A stretch of DNA of 64,000 bases from CAZSDU01 sp963662525 (GTDB lineage: Bacteria; Bacteroidota; Bacteroidia; Bacteroidales; FEN-979): contig OY759717.1 in assembly GCA_963662525.1 (NCBI GenBank), positions 992,001 through 1,056,000 of the forward strand, in the 5' to 3' direction. The first letter of the stretch is position 1; each line of letters opens with the position of its first letter. The notes beneath the pieces were generated by a model. That model was not told where the DNA came from. It was given only the letters and a program-made list of their open reading frames with translations, and ran no database searches. The translations under genes and the position numbers were made by a program. Below, in pieces: positions 43,163 to 51,197 of this stretch.

Positions 43163-43683
43163 AAGGTTGAGAATTTATAGTCATTAATCCGGTTTAACCA
43201 ACCTTGCTGGAATCGTTTCTGTGATGGATCCCTGGCAACTATTTCTATAATGAACTGCCTTCGGGCTTCCCATACTTGAGAATGAAATTTAGCCTGATCA
43301 GCGCTATTAACAGTCCTCAGTGTGACTGCTCCAACAATTCCGTCAGCGGTAAGCCCCAGAATTCTTTGCGGAATGACTATTCCCCACTTTCCACTGCACC
43401 ACACCCAATCAACCAAGATTTCTGCTACGGATTGATTTGAGATATTGTCGGCCTTCCATCTATCCCAATAGAATTTTTTCAGAACGATTGTAGCATCCTG
43501 CCGGGTAAGTTTCCGGATATCATCAACATCAATATCCCCATCACCATCTTTATCGTAACCAACCTGCCTCCAGGTAGAAAGAGTCACACCAATATTGGTT
43601 GCTCCACCATGATCAGTGGGATCATTAACAAATCCGCCTTCAAATTTGAAAATTTTAGGCGCTAATGATTCGACTTTAGCCAT
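43159..43683 (-). CDS. GH108-family phage endolysin
   Basis: From the ATG at 43683 (MAKVESLAPKIFKFEGGF) the protein is 174 residues. It has the GH108 start FEGGFVNDPTDHGGATNIGVTL with the catalytic Glu in EGG, and a C-terminal peptidoglycan-binding part (LGLTADGIVGAVTLRTVN). Between them is an EF-hand-like calcium loop, YDKDGDGDIDVDDI, as seen in some members. It cleaves the glycan backbone of peptidoglycan. No signal peptide, so it depends on the holin. It overlaps the holin gene by 8 bp. Confidence 0.9.
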   Translation of the reverse strand: MAKVESLAPKIFKFEGGFVNDPTDHGGATNIGVTLSTWRQVGYDKDGDGDIDVDDIRKLTRQDATIVLKKFYWDRWKADNISNQSVAEILVDWVWCSGKWGIVIPQRILGLTADGIVGAVTLRTVNSADQAKFHSQVWEARRQFIIEIVARDPSQKRFQQGWLNRINDYKFSTL

Positions 43684-44134
43684 TTTCACTTGAATTTTTA
43701 TCATCCTCACTTATCTCCTGGATGGTTTCCGATCCTTTTTTCTTGAAGATTTTAATAATTCTTAAAAACACAGGATCTCCCGTTATTACTGAAATATTCT
43801 CGAAAACCGATTTTAACTCAACAAAACAAATAAACCCGGCTGTGATGCTTGCCAGGTTACTCCATTCTATTTTGAAAGTGTGTTCCATCATCCAGGCCAA
43901 CATTACAGAAACAGTGTACCAGATGAATTTATAGACTGTTTTTCGTAGCCTATAGCTTTCAAATTTGTGACCTGTTTTAACGGATGCCCATATCCCGGAT
44001 ATGGTATCGACAGTAAGGAAAATAAGCATGATGTTGATCATCTCCGCGACAGGAGTGAAGTATGCAATGAGTAAAATGGCAATCTTAGTAAAAAAAGACT
44101 GCAGGCTGGTAACGCTGATGACTTCTGTTATCAT
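43676..44134 (-). CDS. Phage holin (toxin-secretion/TcdE-like family)
   Basis: A 152-residue protein with three or four membrane helices (IAILLIAYFTPVAEMINIML, IFLTVDTISGIWASVKTGH, FIWYTVSVMLAWMMEH, LASITAGFICFVELKSV), the DTxSGIxxSxKxG motif of phage_holin_4 proteins, and a charged C-terminal tail. It would form the inner-membrane lesion for endolysin release. It is directly followed by endolysin and spanin. Confidence 0.85.
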   Translation of the reverse strand: MITEVISVTSLQSFFTKIAILLIAYFTPVAEMINIMLIFLTVDTISGIWASVKTGHKFESYRLRKTVYKFIWYTVSVMLAWMMEHTFKIEWSNLASITAGFICFVELKSVFENISVITGDPVFLRIIKIFKKKGSETIQEISEDDKNSSENG

Positions 44135-44137
44135 ATT

Positions 44138-44608
44138 TTACGAATTATTAGTACGAAGTGAGAAACTCAGTGAATAGCCATTGCAACCGAAATAATTCCG
44201 CTCCCGGTCAACATGCTGTTTTCCGCGGACAAGCTGCTTCATGAGCCGGGAATGATCAGTTTGATTATCCCATTGCCCTTCCAGTTGTCTCATGTACTCG
44301 CGTATATTAATCATAAATTTTTGCGTTGTTTCACGCTCTACATCAATATCCTCCGGCGATACATTCCTCTCGTTAATTTTCATGAGTACATAAATAACAC
44401 AGGTATCAATATCTCCGAAATTATCCTCGTCAATGGCGCTCAGATCAGCCGATGGATAAACTGCAACAAGAATAACTTCCATATTATCTAGATCTCCGAT
44501 CTTCTTTGAAAGCTCTGTTTCATCATCCACAAGAAAAAGGTGTGAAAATCCTGGAATCTGGACCATTACATGCTCCCAGAAATACTTATATGTTCTAACA
44601 GGCACCAT
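44138..44608 (-). CDS. Phage protein of unknown function (connector/tail-completion position)
   Basis: 156 residues, mixed alpha/beta, no signal. Segments: VQIPGFSHLFLVDDETEL, VILVAVYPSADLSAID, and a helical end with RQLEGQWDNQTDHSRLMKQL. Its place between connector-type genes and the lysis cassette suggests a tail-completion or head-tail joining protein. No family recognised. It overlaps the preceding gene by 14 bp. Confidence 0.6.
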   Translation of the reverse strand: MVPVRTYKYFWEHVMVQIPGFSHLFLVDDETELSKKIGDLDNMEVILVAVYPSADLSAIDEDNFGDIDTCVIYVLMKINERNVSPEDIDVERETTQKFMINIREYMRQLEGQWDNQTDHSRLMKQLVRGKQHVDRERNYFGCNGYSLSFSLRTNNS

Positions 44609-45515
44609 TACTCTTTGTTTTTTCTTCCAAACTTTTCATTTGCATCACTACCTGGTAAACCCTGACCATGATATCCCATAGATTTGCATTATCGGTCTGC
44701 TCGATGGTGCCGAACACACCGGTTTCAGCAAGACTGAAAAGAAGGCCTACCATGCCGACATCTGATTTATCGGTATTTTCTGAAGATTTTTCTTTATACA
44801 ACTGAGAAAAATCAAGTTCCACGCCATCAACCTGTGGTTTCCCGGTCTTTAAAAAATCTTCACATCCGGAGAAATAAAGAAAAACCGTGTACCTGACAGG
44901 ATATGGCGCCTTTGCTATCTTCCTGGCACGTTGTTCCAAAAGCAATGGATTGCTCTTGGAATGAAAAGGGATGCGTATTTCTCCGTCGCTGGATTGCATG
45001 AATTTGCGGATAAACCAAAACTTTTTTGCTGGGCGATAGAGAACGGCCACCAGGTGATTGAGGGAATCTTCATTCCCATCTTCAGCAAAAGAGCGAAAGT
45101 ACCCTCGAGCTGTACGGTACTCACAATAGGAAATGTTTTCAAAGCAATCCCTGGGACCATGGTATCCTGAGATGACTGGCAGGAAATTCCTTACACTTTT
45201 CAGTTTAAAGGCCTTAACCGGTTTGCCGTCTTTCTGATATTCTTCAATGAAGCAATCCATGAGTTCGGATAAGCGCACCAGGGAGGTATCGCATTCCTCT
45301 TTTTCTTCAACACTCAAAAAGGCATACCGGAAGCTCATGCGAAGATCCAGCAGCTTTTGAACCAATCGCATTTTAAACTGGTTTTCTGTAATCTTTGAAG
45401 AAACGTACTTCAAGACAAGATCAACATAGCAGGTAAACTGATCTGCTGTCATCTCATCGATTTCCGAAGGAAAATCAACGGCTTTCTTCTTTTCCGGAAT
45501 TTCAATTGTATGCAT
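44595..45515 (-). CDS. Phage structural-operon protein, 306 aa
   Basis: Mostly helical with several Arg/Lys/aromatic segments (QKLLDLRMSFRYAFLSVEEKEE, KFWFIRKFMQSS, KAPYPVRYTVFLYFSG). It overlaps the preceding gene by one base. I recognise no domain, but genes of this size and type recur next to portal genes in Bacteroidetes phages. Virion or assembly role inferred. Confidence 0.6.
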   Translation of the reverse strand: MHTIEIPEKKKAVDFPSEIDEMTADQFTCYVDLVLKYVSSKITENQFKMRLVQKLLDLRMSFRYAFLSVEEKEECDTSLVRLSELMDCFIEEYQKDGKPVKAFKLKSVRNFLPVISGYHGPRDCFENISYCEYRTARGYFRSFAEDGNEDSLNHLVAVLYRPAKKFWFIRKFMQSSDGEIRIPFHSKSNPLLLEQRARKIAKAPYPVRYTVFLYFSGCEDFLKTGKPQVDGVELDFSQLYKEKSSENTDKSDVGMVGLLFSLAETGVFGTIEQTDNANLWDIMVRVYQVVMQMKSLEEKTKSNGAC

Positions 45516-46540
45516 CAGAGTCTTACATAAAGTTTTTCGGGATCAATTCTTTCAGTTGGATCTTCAACGGAATAGGTATCTCCTGCGGCTTCAGTGGCCG
45601 CCCTGGTTATTTTCTCCTGCAGGGCAGTGAGTTCCTGGCGTCCTTGCTGCATTAAGGCTTTAGAAATTTCAATGCGCTGAGAAGCTGCAGCTGCATTCTT
45701 ACTGTTGATTGTTCCGGTTATGAAATTTGAGAAAATCCCATTGGGAAGAATTTCAACCGACAGGCTGATCACCGAGCGGCTAAGCGAAATGAAAACCAGT
45801 GCAGGCCGGATCAGAGACAGTAATGCTATATTGCTAGGGGTTAAATCACCATCTAGGATTTGTTCAGCAATTTCATCATACTTTTCTTTTCCCAGGCATG
45901 AGAGAATTTCGTTTTCCTGGACCTTGCGGATAGATGGCGAAATTGCAAGAAATACCCTTCGGGATCCATCAATGAAAAATTCATTGTTAAATTCATCCCT
46001 TGTAATGAATAATTTCCTTGAAGCTTCAAACTCTTTGGAGGTACCCCATGGGATGAGTGGATCCTGGGAACCGGTCACTTTATAATCCAGGTATTTTTCC
46101 AGGAATTCCAGGAGGATATCAGTTGCTTCATGTGCCAGATCGAGAAGGCTTTTATCGCTCTTATCGATCATCCATTCAAAGGCTGGCTTTTCGGTCTCTG
46201 TGACGACAATTGAACGGCCTGAATCGCTGTGGGTAAGATCATTGTTTGGGGCATACCGGCGGTATGCATGAAGTGCAACCGGAAGTTGTATGGATTCGAC
46301 AAGGTCATCTAAAACGGTGTACTCAGGATGCCCCTGGTCGGGAGTGGAGAGGCGATAATGATCGGATAGATAATGCGCCTGAGCGAAATCAAATACTCCA
46401 TCCCCTATCACCTTACGGATATCGCGCTGAGCAAAGCCAATGAAGCTGATCATGTTTGCAAAAGAGTTGGATTTGTATATAAATCCAAGTATTGCCTTAA
46501 GCTCTTCGGCTCCTTTATTGTTTTTATTAAAAATCATCAC
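45515..46540 (-). CDS. Portal-adjacent phage protein (DUF6712-like)
   Basis: 341 residues with PVALHAYRRYAPNNDLTHSD, SGRSIVVTETEKPAFEWMIDKSD and, near the end, QQGRQELTALQEKITRAATEA. The AYRRYAPxxDLTHSxxGR motif is one I associate with a Bacteroidetes phage family (DUF6712), with moderate certainty. The first residues overlap the portal stop by 4 bp. A connector or adaptor role is likely from position. Confidence 0.55.
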   Translation of the reverse strand: MMIFNKNNKGAEELKAILGFIYKSNSFANMISFIGFAQRDIRKVIGDGVFDFAQAHYLSDHYRLSTPDQGHPEYTVLDDLVESIQLPVALHAYRRYAPNNDLTHSDSGRSIVVTETEKPAFEWMIDKSDKSLLDLAHEATDILLEFLEKYLDYKVTGSQDPLIPWGTSKEFEASRKLFITRDEFNNEFFIDGSRRVFLAISPSIRKVQENEILSCLGKEKYDEIAEQILDGDLTPSNIALLSLIRPALVFISLSRSVISLSVEILPNGIFSNFITGTINSKNAAAASQRIEISKALMQQGRQELTALQEKITRAATEAAGDTYSVEDPTERIDPEKLYVRL

Positions 46541-47943
46541 TCTGCATTTTGATTTTTACTTTTCTGGTTTTCCTTATAGGAAGAGGATTGGTTTTTAACC
46601 CTGTTTTTAGGATTGGTAGCTTCTTCCGTAAGCACGTTATCGTGGTAAAATCCAACTTTCAGATCGGTTCCCGGAAAGTTTGCCTGGATAGCCAGGTTGA
46701 TGTCTTTGGTAACAATGCTTTCCGGGATATCGACCCCGGTAGATAAATACAGCTTGAAAGCATAAAGCTGCTCAGATCCGCTTGGAAGATTGCCATCTTT
46801 CGAAAGATTGCTCAAGGCCGGGTGCAAACCGATACCGCTCGTGGTTTCAAAGGCAGCCCGGGAAGAGATATTAATCTGAGCATCTATAAAGTCTTTGACC
46901 TTTTGATCAAGAACCTCAATTTTCCAACCAATATATTCGCCAGCAGCTTCATCAAAAAGCTCCTCGGTTGTGACCATTTTACCGACTTTCTCTGCACCTG
47001 ACAGTGCCAAAGTGATCTTTTTAAAGGTTTCATCCTTTAGATCCTTGAGCATTTTTTCATTGTACGGGACATTCTTTTCAATGCACTGTTTCTGCAGTTC
47101 TTCTTCCTTTTGTGCCCAGTAAATTGCAGGTGATTTCACATGATACTTGATTGCTGCTGAATTGGAATTAAAGGCAGTAAGAAGCTTTGCAATGGATGAA
47201 GATAATTTGATCCAGTTGATTGTTCCATGCCAGGGTGCACGGGAATATTCATGATCCAGGGCGAAGGAATAAAGGTTTGAATACCTCATTGCAATGGGAT
47301 AAGCAAAAGGATCTGCAGGATCAAATACCGGAAAGGATTTCAGACCCAATTTCCAGGGCTGGTCAAAATCACCGGTTATGATATTTCTGATTACCCAGTT
47401 TGCATCCGGCCACTCACACCTTGAGAATACAGAGGAAACATGATCCAGGCGAACAATCACTCCGGATCTTCCAATTCTGGGCCCACGGTTGCGGATATAC
47501 TTTGTGAAATGTCCATTTATTGTACGAAACTCAATGACCGACCTGAGCAGATAATCTTCCCAATCCCATGATTTAAGCCAAGTTTCAATTGCCGGATCAG
47601 AAACCCAAATTTTACGGCGAGTACCATTTTCAAAAACTGTTTTATAAAGAGCCGGTCCCTGTCCCCAAAGAAGTTGAGCCTGTTTGTTGAGTACTTCCGG
47701 AGTGAGGTTGTTATCATCAAGGATCTCACGAAGTTGATCAGGATAGTTGTTCTGTTCTCCCCAGGGAATGATTTCAAAGTTCTGAATTTTCACTGGCACC
47801 AGGGTACGTGATCTGGTGTAAAAAGGCAGAACCGAAGGAGAAGCAAGCCGATAATCAGCAGTAACTTCAAAAATATAGCATCCTACAGAACTTTTGGCAA
47901 ATGAATAATTACCATGATGAACTATTTCTAATTCTTCTTTCAT
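46537..47943 (-). CDS. Phage portal protein
   Basis: A 468-residue protein with IIPWGEQNNYPDQLREILDDNN near the start, a central domain (ADPFAYPIAMRYSNLYSFAL), a long helical part with KVKDFIDAQINISSRAAFETTSGIG and a Lys/Gln/Asn-rich C-terminal tail. This pattern matches portal proteins of Bacteroidetes phages. The portal is the dodecameric gate through which DNA is packaged. It lies away from the terminase genes, separated from them by cargo. Confidence 0.75.
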   Translation of the reverse strand: MKEELEIVHHGNYSFAKSSVGCYIFEVTADYRLASPSVLPFYTRSRTLVPVKIQNFEIIPWGEQNNYPDQLREILDDNNLTPEVLNKQAQLLWGQGPALYKTVFENGTRRKIWVSDPAIETWLKSWDWEDYLLRSVIEFRTINGHFTKYIRNRGPRIGRSGVIVRLDHVSSVFSRCEWPDANWVIRNIITGDFDQPWKLGLKSFPVFDPADPFAYPIAMRYSNLYSFALDHEYSRAPWHGTINWIKLSSSIAKLLTAFNSNSAAIKYHVKSPAIYWAQKEEELQKQCIEKNVPYNEKMLKDLKDETFKKITLALSGAEKVGKMVTTEELFDEAAGEYIGWKIEVLDQKVKDFIDAQINISSRAAFETTSGIGLHPALSNLSKDGNLPSGSEQLYAFKLYLSTGVDIPESIVTKDINLAIQANFPGTDLKVGFYHDNVLTEEATNPKNRVKNQSSSYKENQKSKNQNAE

Positions 47944-47950
47944 AAGAATA

Positions 47951-48244
47951 TCAGGTTAGGATGCACTTTTGGGAATTGAAATACATGATCAGGGGTTGCC
48001 AGGCAGTTCTATTGAGGCGATTATCCTGATCATAATAAAAAAGTTTCAGATCAGCATTCCTGACATCATCTCCCTTTGCAGCCGGCCTAAGAATAGCGTT
48101 TTGGCAATGCTTCAGTCCATGTCCAGACTGTTCATCCTGATTGAATGTTGAATGAGTAATACTGAAGCTTTTCCCCTTTGATGAGAGTTTGCGCATCTGG
48201 GCAATTGCTTCATACAGGTCAGTAGTTTGCTGCTCATTTATCAT
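47951..48244 (-). CDS. Small phage protein upstream of portal
   Basis: 97 residues: a helical start (MINEQQTTDLYEAIAQMRKL), then SFSITHSTFN and HCQNAILRPAAKGDDVRNADLKL, and an end YFNSQKCILT. No family recognised. It begins the portal-to-lysis operon under a phage late promoter whose -7 box ends 4 nt before this ATG. Confidence 0.65.
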   Translation of the reverse strand: MINEQQTTDLYEAIAQMRKLSSKGKSFSITHSTFNQDEQSGHGLKHCQNAILRPAAKGDDVRNADLKLFYYDQDNRLNRTAWQPLIMYFNSQKCILT

Positions 48245-48248
48245 GCAG

Positions 48249-48286
48249 CAAACATATTTATGACCTAAAGGTATTTAAAGGACAAA
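48249..48286 (-). promoter_or_regulatory. Phage late promoter for the portal-lysis operon (GTCCTTT class)
   Basis: Minus strand: TTTG at 48286-48283, 26 nt starting TCCTTT, then TATGTTTG at 48256-48249, then CTGC and ATG. Confidence 0.8.
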
Positions 48287-48302
48287 AAAATGCGGAAAAA
48301 AT

Positions 48303-49232
48303 TCAGAATGGGATATTTCTTAAAAAATCAATATTGCTTGAATTTCTAAATGAATCTCGGCTTTTATTGAATGAACTTTTCAAGCACCTACTCATCTCTT
48401 CATTCGTTTTCCCATAAATATTTAATCGAAGATATCTTTTATCTATAAATTCTGCAAACTTTAAGCGTCTTACATTATCTGAATGATACCCGAATCCCGT
48501 GAAATATACTCGTTTACTTTCAGAAAGTAATTTATGTGCTTTTTCAAACTCCTTTTCGGCTGTAACCTCCGAAATTATTTTTATTCCTATTGATGCTAGC
48601 TTTAAATTTTTTTCATCCTCACAATTTGCCCCAAAAGAAACATAAGCACCTGAATTTTCTTTTAAAAAACCCAATTGCCCATGAACATGTACAACTGGTA
48701 TTGATTCCTCAAAAAGCGATAATGCATCAATTTCAGGAATGCCAAAAGTAGAAGCAATAACAATTTGAAAATAATGTTCAAATGACCTGTCATAATTAAA
48801 TGTAATAATTGACAACTCATTGTTTTTAAATAAACCAATATCAGAATTTGGTTTTAATAATTGCCATAAATATTGGTACCAATGATCATTAATGGAATTA
48901 TTATTAAAAAAATTTGAATTTATTTCACTAAACAATAATACGTAGGCAATCATAAATTTACCAATTGGTATAAATTCTTGTCTGTATTCAAGAAAAGAAT
49001 CTATTGATAATTGGCCAGAATTTCTAAAAGAAGAATCAAATTTCTCTATAACATCATTTGAAAATAAATTTGACATGATTGTTCCTAATTTTGTAGGATT
49101 ATGTGTCTTATTGTTGCTAATAACACTATGCAAATAAGCTAGTATTTTTTGAGACAATTTTTCACCACTAGGAAATCCATAAGGTAAACTAGCTCCAGCT
49201 CCAATTACTAAGGTTGTAGGTACAATTATCAT
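48303..49232 (-). CDS. SIR2-like NAD-binding protein, probable phage-defence cargo
   Basis: A 309-residue protein with SIR2 hallmarks: LVIGAGASLPYGFPSG (residues 8-23), IITFNYDRS (Asn146, Asp148), and VVHVHGQLGF (His184-Gly185), and a late GFGYHSDNVRRL typical of defence-type SIR2 proteins. These usually deplete NAD+ when a phage infects. No Zn-ribbon is seen, unlike protein deacetylases. It stands alone between a terminator and the portal operon. A -7 box TAAATTTG at 49246-49253 gives it its own promoter, and it is more AT-rich than its neighbours. Confidence 0.8.
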   Translation of the reverse strand: MIIVPTTLVIGAGASLPYGFPSGEKLSQKILAYLHSVISNNKTHNPTKLGTIMSNLFSNDVIEKFDSSFRNSGQLSIDSFLEYRQEFIPIGKFMIAYVLLFSEINSNFFNNNSINDHWYQYLWQLLKPNSDIGLFKNNELSIITFNYDRSFEHYFQIVIASTFGIPEIDALSLFEESIPVVHVHGQLGFLKENSGAYVSFGANCEDEKNLKLASIGIKIISEVTAEKEFEKAHKLLSESKRVYFTGFGYHSDNVRRLKFAEFIDKRYLRLNIYGKTNEEMSRCLKSSFNKSRDSFRNSSNIDFLRNIPF

Positions 49233-49276
49233 ATTTTTTTTATAACAAATTTACAAGGATTTACGATCATAAAAAA

Positions 49277-49304
49277 GGAGCCCCGCTTTTTACGCGGGGC
49301 TCCA
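49277..49304 (-). terminator. Strong terminator after the 138-aa protein
   Basis: Stem GGAGCCCCGC / GCGGGGCTCC with a 7-base loop, followed on the minus strand by TTTTTT. Confidence 0.9.
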
Positions 49305-49310
49305 AAGAGA

Positions 49311-49727
49311 TTAAAATTTAATCTGAGATTCTACCTCTTTGATACTTGTATCAAAAGATGTCTTAAGGAAATCGATAACCTTTTTGATTCCAGGAGTGAA
49401 ACTGTTTGAAAACACATTTCCATCAGAGTCATTAAGCCTCATGGAACAGTTAAAGTCATTGGAAGAAACCTGGAATTTTTCTAGTTCACTGCGGGTCTGG
49501 ACCAGCTTGGCCCGTTTTTCGACCAGGAGCTGGAGGATTTCCACTCTGTGGATCCGGTCCTCGAGGGTCGGCTCCTTAGCTGTTTCTGCCTTCGGTTCTT
49601 CCTTAACAACCACCATGGCAGTCGTTTTTGTGGGTTCTACCACTGGGTTGGTTGCGGTTTTCTGAGCAACGGCTGTATTTACTTTAGTCATTTGAGTTGC
49701 CCCTGCCCTGGGGACTTGTTTAGGCAT
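49311..49727 (-). CDS. Coiled-coil protein common in Bacteroidetes mobile elements
   Basis: From the ATG at 49727 (MPKQVPRAGATQMTK) it is 138 residues: a disordered Thr/Lys/Val-rich start, then a coiled coil (EDRIHRVEILQLLVEKRAKL) and a globular end (FNCSMRLNDSDGNVFSNSF). I have seen this C-terminal pattern often in conjugative and integrated elements of this phylum, but its function is not known. It is flanked by terminators and preceded by repeat copy A. Confidence 0.6.
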   Translation of the reverse strand: MPKQVPRAGATQMTKVNTAVAQKTATNPVVEPTKTTAMVVVKEEPKAETAKEPTLEDRIHRVEILQLLVEKRAKLVQTRSELEKFQVSSNDFNCSMRLNDSDGNVFSNSFTPGIKKVIDFLKTSFDTSIKEVESQIKF

Positions 49728-49800
49728 CTGGCTCAGCCTGATTAAAAAAAATTTATGCCATTGGCCACAACCGGAATGAAAATTCTGGAACAAATATTCA

Positions 49801-49990
49801 GGTCACTTCCGTGCAACGGAATGAATGAATCCGAAGGGCGGTGGATCCGTCAGGAGGCCGTATTTAGTGACATGATATTTTCATGAGGTTATCTTTGCAT
49901 GAAATTTTGAGTAACATGTGCGCCGGCCAATGGTTTCTTCTTTGCTGGCTTTCTGCTTTACCTTGATTTTAAAGAAGAAAGTCGCCAGAA
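49801..49990. repeat. Leader repeat copy A
   Basis: A region without a gene, about 190 bp, that is similar to 50735-50943. Shared blocks: GGTCACTTCCGTG, CGGAATGAAT, AGGAGG, TTTGAGTA-like, GCGCCGGCCAATG versus GCGCTGGCCAGTG, and a T/C-rich arm that pairs with AAAGAAGAAAG. Includes hairpin TTCCG / CGGAA. Confidence 0.75.
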
Positions 49991-50012
49991 TGAGCCTTCA
50001 GCGAGCATAAAA

Positions 50013-50036
50013 AAAAGAGTCCCGGGAACCCGGGAC
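50013..50036 (-). terminator. Strong terminator after the RadC pair
   Basis: Stem GGGTCCCGGG / CCCGGGACTC with a 2-base turn, followed on the minus strand by eight T residues. Confidence 0.9.
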
Positions 50037-50043
50037 CCTCTGG

Positions 50044-50178
50044 TCATTTAAACATTTGCAGGAATTCTTTCAATTCAAATTCAAAACGGGATGGATCAGA
50101 GATACTGAGCGTTTCAGTATATCCTTCGTAGAATATCTGATCGTTCATTTCAACGAAGAGTTTCATTAAATCTTCCAT
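50044..50178 (-). CDS. Small protein coupled to radC, 44 aa
   Basis: The ATG at 50178 follows the RadC stop codon by one base, with GGGAGG nearby. The protein is MEDLMKLFVEMNDQIFYEG then a short acidic end (RFEFELKEFLQMFK). Unknown function; probably cotranslated with the RadC-like protein. Confidence 0.6.
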   Translation of the reverse strand: MEDLMKLFVEMNDQIFYEGYTETLSISDPSRFEFELKEFLQMFK

Positions 50179-50179
50179 T

Positions 50180-50641
50180 TTATATCCTCCCATCGTCAGC
50201 AAATGAATAGAAACGATCCTCTCCAAGGATCAGATGGTCTATTACCTGAATTTCAAGAAACTCTCCGGCAGATTTAATTTTATTTGTAATTCTTGTATCT
50301 GCCTCTGAAGGGGTTAAATTTCCGCTTGGATGATTATGAGATAGAATGATTGCTGAGGCATTAGAGAGTAGGGCCGCTTGAAATATTGCCTTAGGGTCAA
50401 CGAGAGTACCTGATACACCTCCTTGTGAGATACATCGGTAACCTAAAACCCGGTTGGCTCTGTTCAAAAATAGGACATAGAACGATTCATAAAGTTCGAA
50501 TTGATCATTCCAGATATTTCGCAGAATCTCATGTGCGCTTTGAGAGTTTGAGACTCTCTGACGTTCTGATGGACGAACAGAGTTGTGGTAGATGATGCTT
50601 ACCTCATCGACGGTCGAGTTGAACAAGTTTAGAATTTTCAT
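50180..50641 (-). CDS. RadC-family JAB-domain protein
   Basis: A 153-residue protein with the JAB metal motif LSHNHPSGNLTPSEADTRIT (His102, His104, Asp115). It has the RadC catalytic domain but not the N-terminal helix-hairpin-helix of chromosomal RadC. Such short forms are common cargo of mobile elements and are thought to be metal-dependent hydrolases or involved in anti-restriction or recombination; the activity is not established. It is preceded by repeat copy B. Confidence 0.85.
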   Translation of the reverse strand: MKILNLFNSTVDEVSIIYHNSVRPSERQRVSNSQSAHEILRNIWNDQFELYESFYVLFLNRANRVLGYRCISQGGVSGTLVDPKAIFQAALLSNASAIILSHNHPSGNLTPSEADTRITNKIKSAGEFLEIQVIDHLILGEDRFYSFADDGRI

Positions 50642-50734
50642 ACGGCAATTGATTTATGCAGCCGTTGAAGGCCGCGGTTAATAATGAAATTTTTGCCGTA
50701 AGGCTTACACTGAGGAAAATAAATAATGTCAGGG

Positions 50735-50943
50735 GTTTGGGTCACTTCCGTGAAACCGGAATGAATAAACCAGAAAGGCGTACAAATTCCATGAGGAGGT
50801 CGCCCTTGACAGTTTTAACCCTTCGCTTTTTCCGCAAGTACCTTTGATCGAATTTCGAGTATTAAGTAGTGCGCTGGCCAGTGATGTTTCTTTTTCGCTT
50901 CCTTTTACTTTGCATGTTGTAATCAAAGAAAAAGGAAGCCAAA
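50735..50943. repeat. Leader repeat copy B, upstream of the RadC gene
   Basis: About 210 bp similar in order and sequence to 49801-49990. The hairpin TTCCGG / CGGAA near 50745-50760 is conserved in place though loop bases differ. It occupies much of the 556-bp region 50642-51197, in which I find no convincing gene. Confidence 0.75.
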
Positions 50944-51000
50944 CTGTCAACTTTGCCCTTGAAAACGTCACTTTTAGGGGTATTATGAAAAGTACTTTTT

Positions 51001-51031
51001 GGTTAAAAATCAGTTTATCAGATTTTTAACC
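51001..51031. repeat. 11-bp inverted repeat downstream of the terminase gene
   Basis: GGTTAAAAATC / GATTTTTAACC with a 9-base loop. Could be a weak terminator or protein-binding site. Confidence 0.6.
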
Positions 51032-51156
51032 CTCTGAAAATTGAAAAAACGACGTTTTTATTGTCAAATCAGGGCGACCCGCTCTCCCCTTAATCGTCAC
51101 GTGATGGGGATGAGCAAAAGCGGATATATGAGAAATCAGATCCCACCATAGGTGCA

Positions 51157-51177
51157 GGGATATTGCAGCAATATCCC
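51157..51177. repeat. 10-bp palindrome 20 bp after the terminase stop
   Basis: GGGATATTGC / GCAATATCCC with a single-base centre. No T-run follows on the minus strand, so it is not a clear terminator; it might be an operator or cruciform. Confidence 0.55.
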
Positions 51178-51197
51178 ACCAATAAAGAGAAAGAGGG

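Noticed and set aside
48303..49232. Housekeeping CobB-type protein deacetylase
   Set aside because: No zinc-binding cysteines are present, and the end of the protein and the location resemble defence SIR2 proteins.
50729..50971. 80-codon minus-strand frame in leader repeat B
   Set aside because: Copy A of the same repeat does not preserve the frame, so the conserved part is DNA or RNA, not this peptide.
51157..51177. Rho-independent terminator after the large terminase gene
   Set aside because: The stem is strong but no T-run follows on the coding strand.
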